The position numbers and the translations under genes were made by a program. From NCBI GenBank assembly GCA_036267255.1, contig DATAWK010000041.1:310001-374000 (forward strand): a stretch of DNA of 64,000 bases, given 5' to 3'. The notes beneath the pieces were generated by a model. That model saw only the letters and a program-made list of their open reading frames with translations, was not told the DNA's origin and did not search any database. Positions 1 through 8,035 of this stretch are shown piece after piece; positions within the stretch are counted from its first letter, which is position 1, and every line of letters begins with the position of its first letter. This DNA comes from DATAWK01 sp036267255. Its GTDB lineage: Bacteria > Acidobacteriota > Terriglobia > Terriglobales > Acidobacteriaceae.

Positions 1-1
1 G

Positions 2-880
2 CCCTTGCTGCTGGCGTTATTGACCGTGCTGAGCCTGCTGCACTTTGCGCGCTTGCAGCACTTTGTCGTCTCTCAGACGACAGGCGGGCTGGGACGAGCG
101 TTGTTCGCGGCGCTCACGTTCCACGTAAACGTGCTGGAAGCACGGCGAGGTTATCTGCCGGGCAATTGGGATGTTTTGTGGTCGCTCTCGGTAGAAGAAA
201 TGTTCTATCTCTTTTTTCCTCTTGTCTGCCGGGTATTCGGTCGCGGGAAACTGCTCCTCGCGATTCTTCTGACGTTTGTCGTTCTGGGACCCTTCGGGCG
301 CACGGTTCTGGCTCACGGAAACGGAGTCTGGCGGGAATATTCGTACCTGGGAGGCATGGATGCCATTGCGCTCGGATGCCTGACCGCGCTTTTTGTCTCG
401 CGACGCGTGCTCTCGCAGCATGTTCGCTGGATGTTGGGGAGCGTGGGAGCAGTGCTGCTGATCTTCAGTCTCGGTTTCTCGATCCGCGCCTATCGCTGGG
501 GGCTGGGTCGCAATGGACTGAGTATGACGATCCTCGCACTTGGCACCTGTATGATCCTTGCCGTTGCGGCACAGACGCAATGGCGCAGTCCGCGCGTTTT
601 CCGCCCTCTCCTGACGCTTGGCCAGCGCAGTTACGAGGTGTACCTGACGCACATGTTCGTTGTCTTCGCCTTGTTTGGGCTCTTCGTGATGGCAGGAAAG
701 CCCTTGTTTGGAGTGCCGGTGCTGTTCGTGGCGGTCATTCTTTGCTCCGGCCTGCTGGGCGAACTGGTGGCCCGGTTCTACTCCGAGCCGATGAATCGCC
801 GGCTGCGCAGGCGCTGGGGCGATGGGCCGGAAAAGCTTGGCTCGGTTGTCGAAGCCAACGCAACCACGGTCAGGCACTAG
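2..880 (+). CDS. Acyltransferase family 3 (OafA/YrhL-like) membrane protein, 5' end cut by window edge
   Basis: The reading frame is open to the left edge, so the N-terminus is missing; about 292 residues remain. The segment WSLSVEEMFYLFFPL near residue 60 is the conserved Ser-Val-Glu-Glu-x-Phe-Tyr motif of acyltransferase family 3, and it is followed by about seven hydrophobic helices typical of the family. Such enzymes O-acylate surface polysaccharides, lipopolysaccharide or glycolipids at the inner membrane. The basic C-terminal tail (RRLRRRW) probably lies in the cytoplasm. The substrate cannot be told from sequence. A hairpin terminator follows directly. Confidence 0.85.
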   Translation, partial: PLLLALLTVLSLLHFARLQHFVVSQTTGGLGRALFAALTFHVNVLEARRGYLPGNWDVLWSLSVEEMFYLFFPLVCRVFGRGKLLLAILLTFVVLGPFGRTVLAHGNGVWREYSYLGGMDAIALGCLTALFVSRRVLSQHVRWMLGSVGAVLLIFSLGFSIRAYRWGLGRNGLSMTILALGTCMILAVAAQTQWRSPRVFRPLLTLGQRSYEVYLTHMFVVFALFGLFVMAGKPLFGVPVLFVAVILCSGLLGELVARFYSEPMNRRLRRRWGDGPEKLGSVVEANATTVRH

Positions 881-908
881 AAATGCGGGGTAGCTTCCAA
901 ACGGCTCG

Positions 909-930
909 AACGAGCCTGAACTCGTTTTTT
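909..930 (+). terminator. Rho-independent terminator after the acyltransferase gene
   Basis: AACGAG (909-914) pairs with CTCGTT (921-926) across a 6-base loop, and the 3' arm runs into a T6 tract (925-930). It lies 29 bases after the stop codon. The stem is short, so strength is moderate. Confidence 0.6.
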
Positions 931-981
931 CTATAACTTAGTGGGGTTAAGAACTCTCTACACGAATTTTTCCCTTTGGGC

Positions 982-1027
982 TTGACATCTTTATACTGTT
1001 TGATACATAGTATGCTTTGTACACTAT
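982..1027 (+). promoter_or_regulatory. Promoter and probable operator of the padR-type gene
   Basis: A perfect -35 box TTGACA lies at 982-987. The -10 is ambiguous: CATAGT at 1006-1011 (18-base spacer) or TAGTAT at 1008-1013. An inverted repeat ATAGT-N11-ACTAT (1007-1027) overlaps the -10 region and ends 12 bases before the start codon, a position suited to autorepression by the dimeric PadR protein. ATACT-N11-AGTAT (993-1013) overlaps it. The operator role is inferred. Confidence 0.5.
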
Positions 1028-1039
1028 ACGAGACACAGA

Positions 1040-1432
1040 ATGACCCTGGATCCAATCCAATTCGAGAACCTTCGCATGGAGCTTCGCCGTGGCTGCCTGG
1101 TGTTGGCCGTACTGGCCCAGCTGCGCGCGGAGCACTACGGCTACACGCTGCGCAAGGCACTGGCCGAGCGTGGCATGGAGATCGAAGAGAGCACTCTGTA
1201 TCCGCTGCTGCGCCGCTTAGAAAGCCAAGGACTGCTGGTGAGCGAATGGCGAGAAGAAGCCAAGCGGAATAAGCGCTTCTATCGGCTTTCTGGAGACGGA
1301 GAACAAATTCTGCAACAGCTGCTGGAAGAGTGGCACGGCATCAACGCATCGATCCATCGAATTATTGATCCATCGGATTCTCAAATTATTGATCCGCCGG
1401 ATTCTCAAATTATTGATCCGCCGAAGTATTGA
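1040..1432 (+). CDS. PadR family transcriptional regulator with a repeat-derived C-terminal tail
   Basis: A 130-residue winged-helix protein. Residues 15-90 match the PadR N-terminal domain: helix-turn-helix, then the recognition segment ESTLYPLLRRLESQGLL, then the wing with the basic KRNKRFYRLS strand. PadR proteins repress neighbouring transporter or stress genes on ligand binding. The last 24 residues are three copies of an IIDPxDSQ-like octapeptide encoded by a 24-bp tandem repeat, which is not part of the family fold. The stop codon overlaps a possible TTG start (1429) of the next gene, so the two are probably co-transcribed and the regulator probably controls its membrane-protein partner. 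Confidence 0.9.
   Translation: MTLDPIQFENLRMELRRGCLVLAVLAQLRAEHYGYTLRKALAERGMEIEESTLYPLLRRLESQGLLVSEWREEAKRNKRFYRLSGDGEQILQQLLEEWHGINASIHRIIDPSDSQIIDPPDSQIIDPPKY
1361..1432 (+). repeat. Three tandem copies of a 24-bp repeat at the 3' end of the PadR gene
   Basis: Units 1361-1384, 1385-1408 and 1409-1432 share the core ATTATTGATCC. Units 1 and 2 differ at only two positions; unit 3 diverges in its last third, where it creates the stop codon. The unit is a multiple of three, so copy-number change would add or remove eight residues without a frameshift. Confidence 0.9.
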
Positions 1433-1470
1433 TCCATACATTGACCCATCGCATTCGTAAGGAAACGGAC

Positions 1471-2478
1471 ATGGAAACTTTGACCCGGTATGACCTGCTG
1501 AACCGCTACATGCAAGCCGTAAGAAAATATCTGCCCTTCGGGCGGCAAACGCTCCGCCAGGACGACATCCTGAAAGAACTTTCGGCCAACATTCTGTCGC
1601 AAATGGAAGACAAAGAGGAAGAGCTCGGTCATTCGCTTACCGAAGGGGAGCAAGCTGCCATTCTGAAACAGCATGGCCATCCCATGCTGGTAGCCAGCCG
1701 CTATTCGCTACAGCAATATCTGATTGGCCCAGCCCTGTTTCCTGCCTACTGGTACGTTCTGAAGATTGCGCTGGTATTGATGGTGCTGATCAACGGCGTT
1801 GTGAATGCGGTGCTGTTCGCTGTCGGCACGAATTCCATGGGGCAGATGTTGAAGGCGTGGCTGCAACTTCCATGGATTGCCGTGATTACCTTTGCATGGG
1901 TGACGATTGTTTTTGCCGGTCTGGAGTTTGCCGTAACCCGGTACAACACCCAGCTGAAGATCTTCGACTCGTGGAATCCGAGCACGCTGCCCAGAATGCA
2001 GAAAAGCGGAACGAAGCCCGTACCTGTAAACGCACTGATGGAGCTGGCACCGGGCGTCGTGTTTCTGGCGTGGTGGCTGTTGCTGCCGCACCATCCGTGG
2101 ATGATCTTTGGTTCAGCGTCGCGATTTTTGGCCTATTCCACAGAGACACACCGATTTTATCTGCCGATTCTGTGCCTGCTGGTGGCGCAACTGGGACTGG
2201 ATGCCGGCGGTTTGATTTATGCGCGCGAGGCCTGGCAGAAGATCGGCAAGGGGGTCGCGGCCAAGTGCGTGGCTTTGATCATGTTCGCGGTCTTGCTTCG
2301 TGCACGTACGTTTGTAAGGATTCCGGACGCGGTGGGCAATGTGGTGGGCTATCAGCAGCTCGCCCATGTACTGAACACCTGCATGCTTATCGGGCTGAAG
2401 ATAGGTGCTGCTGTCGTCGCCCTAACGCTGTTACTGGATATTGGGCGGTTGGTGTGGGGAAAGATGCAGCACCGCTAA
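1471..2478 (+). CDS. PadR-associated multi-pass membrane protein, function unknown
   Basis: The ATG at 1471 is preceded by AAGGAA and is preferred over an upstream TTG at 1429. The product has 335 residues: an N-terminal soluble part of about 85 residues rich in charged helices, then about six hydrophobic segments from residue ~90 to the end. The N-terminal part, with DDILKELSANILSQMEDKEEELG, resembles the helical signalling segment often found next to PadR regulators in acidobacteria. No catalytic motif is visible. Position directly after padR suggests it is the regulated output, perhaps a membrane stress or sensor protein; this is inference. Confidence 0.75.
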   Translation: METLTRYDLLNRYMQAVRKYLPFGRQTLRQDDILKELSANILSQMEDKEEELGHSLTEGEQAAILKQHGHPMLVASRYSLQQYLIGPALFPAYWYVLKIALVLMVLINGVVNAVLFAVGTNSMGQMLKAWLQLPWIAVITFAWVTIVFAGLEFAVTRYNTQLKIFDSWNPSTLPRMQKSGTKPVPVNALMELAPGVVFLAWWLLLPHHPWMIFGSASRFLAYSTETHRFYLPILCLLVAQLGLDAGGLIYAREAWQKIGKGVAAKCVALIMFAVLLRARTFVRIPDAVGNVVGYQQLAHVLNTCMLIGLKIGAAVVALTLLLDIGRLVWGKMQHR

Positions 2479-2556
2479 CGCGCATGCGTGTATTGGAGAC
2501 TGGACTTTAGAAACGAATAACTTCCGAGTAACAAACAACCGCCGTAGAATGATTGT

Positions 2557-4095
2557 TTGCGACAGAAGAAAGCACGATCGATCGAAAAAATCCTGATTGC
2601 CAACCGCGGGGAGATCGCTCTGCGCGTGATTCGCGCCTGCCGCGAACTGGGCATCCGCACCGTCGCGGTCTATTCTGACGCGGACCGCGCCAGCCTGCAT
2701 GTGCTGCATGCCGATGAGGCCTACCGACTGGGACCGGCACAGGCAAAAGAATCGTACCTGCGCGGAGATCTCATCCTGGACATTGCGCGGCAAGCAGGTG
2801 CTGACGCGATTCATCCGGGCTATGGATTTCTTTCAGAAAATGCCGCCTTCGCGGATGCCTGCGCTGCGGCTGGCGTCAAGTTTATCGGGCCGCCAGCGAG
2901 TGCCATGCGCATGCTCGGCTCCAAGACGCGCGCCCGTCAGACGGCGGATGCAGCTGGATTGCCGCGCGTACCCGGCTCGGTGCAGCCGCTTGCGTCGTTG
3001 CAGGAAGCAAAGGCGGTAGCGCAGGAAGTGGGATATCCCATCATGCTGAAGGCTGCAGCAGGCGGCGGCGGCAAGGGCATGCGCGCGGTGACTGCGGAGA
3101 CCGAACTGGCAGCGGCACTGGAAGGCGCACAGAGCGAAGCGGAACGGGCCTTTGGCTCGGATGAAGTTTACATTGAAAAACTGATTGAGCGCCCACGGCA
3201 CATTGAAGTGCAGTTGCTGGCGGATGAACACGGCCACTGCATTTATCTGGGCGAGCGGGAATGCTCTGTGCAGCGCAGGCACCAGAAGGTGATTGAAGAG
3301 GCTCCGTCCGCGGTGGTCGATGCCGATTTGCGACGACGCATGGGCGAGACAGCCGTGCAGTTGGCGCTGGCTGCCGGGTACACCAATGCCGGCACGGTGG
3401 AATTTCTGGTCGACGCAGAAAAGAATTTTTATTTCCTGGAGATGAACACGCGCCTGCAGGTGGAGCATCCGGTTACAGAGATGGTGACGGGGCTGGACCT
3501 TGTACATCTACAGATTCTGGTGGCTCGCGGCGAGGTGTTGCCGATTGCGCAAACGGATGTGCATCTGCGCGGACATGCGATTGAGTGCCGCATTTATGCC
3601 GAAGACCCGGACAACCAGTTCTTCCCTTCGCCGGGACGCATCACGCGGCTGCTGCAGCCATCCGGACCGGGTATTCGCGAGGATTGTGGCGTGTACGAAG
3701 GTTGGACGGTTCCGCTGGACTATGACCCGATGCTGTCCAAGCTGATTGCGTTTGCGCCAACGCGGGAGATGGCCATCCGCCGCATGCTGCGTGCGCTTGC
3801 GGAGTATCACGTGGGCGGCATTGCGACGAACCTGAATTTGTTTCGCCGCATTCTTGAGGACGCGGATTTTCAGAATGCGCGCATCGATACCGGATACCTG
3901 GAGCGGTTGTTGGCAAAGCCAGCAACCGGCGCAGCAAATGCGAACAAAGACATAAAAAATGCTGCGGAGGTTGCAACGATTGCCGCCGGCGTCTTTGAAC
4001 AGATGCAGGGAAAAACGGCGTGCGCAGCGAAGGCTGCTCCAGCGGAGACGAGCGCGTGGAAGCAAGCGGCCCGACGGGAGGCGCTGCGGGGATGA
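2557..4095 (+). CDS. Biotin carboxylase subunit of an acyl-CoA carboxylase
   Basis: This 512-residue protein carboxylates biotin with ATP and bicarbonate. The N-terminal biotin-carboxylase domain begins KILIANRGEIALRVIRACRE. The ATP-grasp domain has the glycine loop KAAAGGGGKGMR (about residues 164-175) and the active-site segment EMNTRLQVEHPVTE. The C-terminal biotin-carboxylase domain ends near residue 450. The remaining 60 residues form an Ala/Lys-rich linker longer than in AccC. The start is a TTG with poor ribosome-binding signal, so it is uncertain. The stop overlaps the next start by four bases (ATGA). Together the two products match the alpha subunit of methylcrotonyl/propionyl-type carboxylases rather than a plain AccC. 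No carboxyltransferase lies in the window. Confidence 0.92.
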   Translation: MRQKKARSIEKILIANRGEIALRVIRACRELGIRTVAVYSDADRASLHVLHADEAYRLGPAQAKESYLRGDLILDIARQAGADAIHPGYGFLSENAAFADACAAAGVKFIGPPASAMRMLGSKTRARQTADAAGLPRVPGSVQPLASLQEAKAVAQEVGYPIMLKAAAGGGGKGMRAVTAETELAAALEGAQSEAERAFGSDEVYIEKLIERPRHIEVQLLADEHGHCIYLGERECSVQRRHQKVIEEAPSAVVDADLRRRMGETAVQLALAAGYTNAGTVEFLVDAEKNFYFLEMNTRLQVEHPVTEMVTGLDLVHLQILVARGEVLPIAQTDVHLRGHAIECRIYAEDPDNQFFPSPGRITRLLQPSGPGIREDCGVYEGWTVPLDYDPMLSKLIAFAPTREMAIRRMLRALAEYHVGGIATNLNLFRRILEDADFQNARIDTGYLERLLAKPATGAANANKDIKNAAEVATIAAGVFEQMQGKTACAAKAAPAETSAWKQAARREALRG

Positions 4096-4595
4096 TCTTC
4101 GACGTTCTGCTGGACGGGAAAAAGCACCGCCTGGAAATACAAAGCGGGAACGGGGATGCGCCAGCGCGCATCACCCTGGACGGATCGACCCAAGCCGTCG
4201 ACGCCACGCTGCTGGAGCCGGGTATTCTCTCGCTGCTGATTGATGGCAAGTCGTATCGTGTTCTTCTTGATGCGCGGCACGATGGACGTGCTGTTTTGCT
4301 GAATGGCCAGCGCTATGGATACGCGATAGAAGACCCTCGATCACTGCGGGCACGCAGTCGTCATGCTGCGGGAGGAGATGGGCCGCAACCGATCCGTGCT
4401 CCCATGCCGGGGCGCGTGGTACGCGTGCTGGCGAAGGTGGGCGATGTGGTGGAAGCGCGGCAGGGAGTCGTGGTGATTGAAGCCATGAAAATGCAGAATG
4501 AATTGAAGGCGCCGAAGGCTGGCCGCGTGGCGCGGATCAACGTGGAAGCAGGCGGAACGGTACAGGCTGGCGATGTGCTGGCGGTGATTGAATAG
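4092..4595 (+). CDS. Biotin carboxyl carrier subunit with BT-like N-terminal domain
   Basis: A 167-residue protein starting inside the stop of the biotin carboxylase gene (ATGA), so translation is coupled. Residues 1-85 are beta-rich and resemble the BT linker domain of acyl-CoA carboxylase alpha subunits. Residues ~95-167 form a biotinyl domain with the target lysine in EAMKM. The PMPG turn and the DVLAVIE C-terminus are typical. It carries carboxybiotin to an unseen carboxyltransferase. The next gene is convergent with only four bases between them. Confidence 0.9.
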   Translation: MIFDVLLDGKKHRLEIQSGNGDAPARITLDGSTQAVDATLLEPGILSLLIDGKSYRVLLDARHDGRAVLLNGQRYGYAIEDPRSLRARSRHAAGGDGPQPIRAPMPGRVVRVLAKVGDVVEARQGVVVIEAMKMQNELKAPKAGRVARINVEAGGTVQAGDVLAVIE

Positions 4596-4599
4596 AAAG

Positions 4600-5595
4600 C
4601 TAGCTTATGGGTTCGCGCCGGCCGCTGTGGCCGCTTCGATACGCCGCATCGAGAATCTGCTGATTGATGATGCCATCGAGACCTGGAGCGAGATATACGG
4701 ACTCGCCGCGCATGGCGAGAGCAAAGCTGTCCAGCATACGGCTATAGCCATCGGCGTTGCTCATGGTCTCCTGTTCGACACAGGCTCCGCCACGCCATAA
4801 TTCAACCGTGACGGGCTGGTCAACGGTAAGCCCATTTTCTGCGTGTAAAACGCCGTCTGTTCCCACAACTTCCAGCAAGCTGCGATAGGGTGCGCGCGTG
4901 GACACGGTCACGTTGGCGAGGATGCCCTGGGTGCATGCGAGCTGGAGCGAAGCAACCGACTCGACATTGCCGGATTCCGCATCGCCGTGTGCCTGCGTTG
5001 TGATCGATTGCACCTCTGCCTGCAGAATAAAGCGTAATGCGTCAATGCAATGCACGCCGACGTCGGCGATGGGTCCACCTGTGGCGAGGGAAGGATCATA
5101 AATCCAGGCGCGGGGACTTTTTTCGGCGAGATACAGGAACTGGCTATGAGCCAACAGCGGCTGGCCGATCTTTCCATCGGCTATCCATTGCCGCATGGCC
5201 TGCACGCTGCGGTTGTAGCGGAAGTTCTGCGCCACGCCGAAAAGCACACCATGAGCCTGGGCTGCGTCCTGCATACTTTGCGCCTCGCGCGCGTTCATGG
5301 CCAGTGGCTTTTCGCACAGCACTGCTTTGCCATGTTGCAGAGCAAGCAGTGTGTGGGAATGATGGAGCGCATCGGGCGAGGTAACAAAGACGGCATCCAC
5401 GGCGGGGGAGGCGCAAAGTTCTTCGGGAGACGAGAAGGCAGTGGCTATGCCAAATTCTCTGGCGTTGGCAGCGGCCGCCTGTTGATTGCGCCGCCACAGC
5501 CCGACCAGTTCGCATTCCGCGGATTCGCGAAAGCCCTGCAGCAGCCGGCGAACCGCGTGATGGCCGAAACCCAGAATCGCAAAGCGTGTACGCAT
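4600..5595 (-). CDS. Gfo/Idh/MocA family NAD(P)-dependent oxidoreductase
   Basis: The ATG at 5595 gives MRTRFAILGFGHHAVRRL, with the Rossmann nucleotide-binding loop at the N-terminus. CEKPLAMN is the family's EKP motif with the lysine that helps catalysis. GGPIADVGVHCIDALRF is the central conserved segment with Asp and His of the active site. Length (331 residues) is normal. The family oxidises or reduces sugars and cyclitols; the substrate is not predictable. It follows the peptidyl-prolyl isomerase gene by 12 bases and is probably the last gene of that unit. Confidence 0.88.
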   Translation of the reverse strand: MRTRFAILGFGHHAVRRLLQGFRESAECELVGLWRRNQQAAAANAREFGIATAFSSPEELCASPAVDAVFVTSPDALHHSHTLLALQHGKAVLCEKPLAMNAREAQSMQDAAQAHGVLFGVAQNFRYNRSVQAMRQWIADGKIGQPLLAHSQFLYLAEKSPRAWIYDPSLATGGPIADVGVHCIDALRFILQAEVQSITTQAHGDAESGNVESVASLQLACTQGILANVTVSTRAPYRSLLEVVGTDGVLHAENGLTVDQPVTVELWRGGACVEQETMSNADGYSRMLDSFALAMRGESVYLAPGLDGIINQQILDAAYRSGHSGRREPIS

Positions 5596-5607
5596 AGAGA
5601 ACAAGGA

Positions 5608-6687
5608 CTAGTGAACGTTCTTGAGCAACTGTTCGGCGTAATAGTTCACGACATGAGAGTGGTCCTGCATGACTTCCAGATAGGCTTCCTTCATCAGGCG
5701 GGAACGGCTGTCGTGCAACTGTTGACGGATCATCTGCTGCACACGCGGGTCGGTCAAAAGATGTTGGCCTGCAGGCTCCAGATCGATGAGTTTGTAGATT
5801 CTGTATCCCATGATCTGCTTCGACGGCGAATACAGCGGCAGGATGGGCGTAATCTCGCCGGGCTTGAGTGGGGAGATAGCGTTGTATATCTGAGGATCGG
5901 CGCGTAACTGGGATTCGGATACGAAGCCCGCATCGCCACCGCTGCTATTCGTATTGGGATCTTCCGAGTAATTCATGGCCAGCGTTGCAAAATCATCCCC
6001 GCTCTCCAGGCGATTATGCAATGCCTGGATTTTCTTCTTGGCCTCCGCGTCGTTCTTGGCCTTGTTGTTCTGCAGGTTGCCTGGTTGCTGGTTCGGCACA
6101 TCGGTCACAATGATCTGCGCCAAGTGATACTCAGGTTCGATGAGGTTGTATTCAGACTGATGCGAATTGTAGTAGCTGGCAATATCCGCGTCAGTGATGT
6201 TGATCTTGGATTCAATCTCTTTGTTCAAGACCTTATTGCGAGTGAGAGAACGGCTCAGATCGCGACGTAAATCATCGATGGTGAGGTTCTTGGCCTTCAA
6301 TTGCGCGTTAAATTGAGCTTCCGTATAGGGAGCCTTCATTTCGGCAATCTTGGCGTCGACCTCTGCATCCGTTGCCACCAGATGCAGCTTTTCCGCCTGC
6401 TGGCGCGTAATTTCGTCATCGATCAGGCCACGTAGAATTTCCAGCCGCAGACGGGATGCTTCATCCTCTGTAGGGGCCGGCTGGGAAGGATTCAGACTGT
6501 TCTGGTAATACTTTTCGACATCCGCGCGCTGAATGGGATGACCGTTGACGGTGGCCCATACATCGGGATTGGGAGTACGGTTGCAGCCGGCCATCAATGT
6601 CAGCAGCAGCGCGCCCAGTACGATGCGCGATGGCTTCAACTCCGGAAGACGAAAACCTGCACGGCGGCTGGCTACCGATGCGTCCAT
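5608..6687 (-). CDS. SurA/PpiC-type peptidyl-prolyl cis-trans isomerase lipoprotein
   Basis: The sequence has a SurA-type N-terminal helical domain (WATVNGHPIQRADVEKYY onward) and a parvulin rotamase domain around EYHLAQIIV to KPGEITPIL, ending in a helical tail. A hydrophobic stretch ending in LMAGC is a lipobox, so the mature protein should be a lipid-anchored periplasmic or outer-membrane folding factor. The start is uncertain: ATG 6687 puts the lipobox Cys about 35 residues in; ATGs at 6717 and 6765 are also in frame. It sits between a DsbA-like lipoprotein gene and an oxidoreductase gene and near lptD, fitting envelope protein maturation. Confidence 0.85.
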   Translation of the reverse strand: MDASVASRRAGFRLPELKPSRIVLGALLLTLMAGCNRTPNPDVWATVNGHPIQRADVEKYYQNSLNPSQPAPTEDEASRLRLEILRGLIDDEITRQQAEKLHLVATDAEVDAKIAEMKAPYTEAQFNAQLKAKNLTIDDLRRDLSRSLTRNKVLNKEIESKINITDADIASYYNSHQSEYNLIEPEYHLAQIIVTDVPNQQPGNLQNNKAKNDAEAKKKIQALHNRLESGDDFATLAMNYSEDPNTNSSGGDAGFVSESQLRADPQIYNAISPLKPGEITPILPLYSPSKQIMGYRIYKLIDLEPAGQHLLTDPRVQQMIRQQLHDSRSRLMKEAYLEVMQDHSHVVNYYAEQLLKNVH

Positions 6688-6876
6688 GTGCTGCATCCGA
6701 GAAAAAATCTTTACCATTCCATCCACGCTCAACCCTTCACGTTCTTTACCGGTCATTCGAATCATTCCATCTGGAACGCAGTTTCTGGAAGCTGCGTCCT
6801 TCGTGTGAACCTACAAATGCGCGTGCCCTAAACATTTCGTCGTGCGAATTTCCCTGTACGGTGACAGCTTGCTTTG

Positions 6877-7845
6877 CTAATTTCCCGACGCGGGCGCTGC
6901 AGTGCCGCTCGCTGGCCCAGCTGCCGGTTCCGGCGGCGGGGTCCCCCCGGCATCGACAATGGCCCGATCAATAATAGTCCATAGAACCTGTTCTGGAATC
7001 GCTCCTGTGGCTCGTTCGCCATCAATGAACAGGGTTGGTGTTCCATCCACGCCAAGAGCGTCACCTTCCTTCATGGACGCGCGAACTCCGCTTTCATCCT
7101 GCTTGGCAACGCAACTGTCTAATTGGGCGGCATTCACACCCTGCCGTTTCCCTTCATCCTTTGTCAACTGATCCAGACGTTGCGTGGTGGCGTGCAGATC
7201 GGGCTGGTTCGGGTTGCCGGAGATCTCGTCGCCGTGGGCATGGATGTAATCGACCAGATTCCAATATCCCTTGTCGCTTAGCGCAGCCATGCAGCTGGCA
7301 TCCACGGCCGCATGCATAGCCCACGGGTGGATCTCGACCAGCGGAAAGTTTTTGTAAATGAAGCGCACCTGACCCTTGTAACGGTCCAGGGTCGCCGGGA
7401 ACAATACCTGGTGCATACGCGCGCAGAAAGGACACTCCAGATCGTCAAAGTTGACGATCGTGACGAGAGCATGGGGCGCACCGCGTACGGGAAGACCTGC
7501 AAGCGAAACTCCCGCCAGAGGGTTCTTGCTAAGGTCGAATTTCTCCATACGCGCCAGTGTGTTGTTATCTGTCGAGAGAAGGAAATTCGTGATCTTCTGA
7601 TGACCGTTCTGACTGAATGTCACCGGAAGATTGTCGAAACCTGCGATGTCGCTCTTGCTGCGCTTGCCAATGGTCACGGTGTAATCTGGCGGGACGCTGA
7701 ACTCGGTACGGATCTTAATCTCAATGCGGCGGCTCAAAGCAGCCTGTGCTGCTGTTGTGGCGGTACTGGTTGGAGCGGGCTGTGCATGACAGCCAACCGT
7801 TACCACAGCCAGAAAAAGGCAAAGCCAAAGACGCGTAATTCGCAA
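6877..7845 (-). CDS. DsbA-family thioredoxin-fold lipoprotein
   Basis: The TTG start at 7845 is preceded by GTGAGGA at good spacing. Residues 1-19 are a lipoprotein signal (VVTVGC). Residues 20-110 form an N-terminal domain of unknown role. From about residue 120 there is a DsbA/thioredoxin_4 fold with active site CPFC in NFDDLECPFCARMHQ, cis-Pro loop GVDGTPTLFIDGE, and an inserted helical domain containing a second Cys pair (ASCMAAL, LDSCVAK). It probably oxidises or isomerises disulfides in the periplasm. The Pro/Ala-rich tail is low complexity. It leads the group with the isomerase and oxidoreductase genes. Confidence 0.88.
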   Translation of the reverse strand: MRITRLWLCLFLAVVTVGCHAQPAPTSTATTAAQAALSRRIEIKIRTEFSVPPDYTVTIGKRSKSDIAGFDNLPVTFSQNGHQKITNFLLSTDNNTLARMEKFDLSKNPLAGVSLAGLPVRGAPHALVTIVNFDDLECPFCARMHQVLFPATLDRYKGQVRFIYKNFPLVEIHPWAMHAAVDASCMAALSDKGYWNLVDYIHAHGDEISGNPNQPDLHATTQRLDQLTKDEGKRQGVNAAQLDSCVAKQDESGVRASMKEGDALGVDGTPTLFIDGERATGAIPEQVLWTIIDRAIVDAGGTPPPEPAAGPASGTAAPASGN

Positions 7846-8035
7846 GAAATCCTCACTAAGACCGTATAAGCCTAATTATCACATGCTCCAGCCGCGAAGC
7901 AGGTTCGTCCGTATCTTTGAAAGACGCCGTGGATTGGATACTTGTTAGCGAAGAAAGCCATTCCGAAGGCAGATGTTCTTTATCGCTTTGCCCTGGTCAA
8001 AATGGCAAGCGATGAAATGAATACTGATTCAAAGG

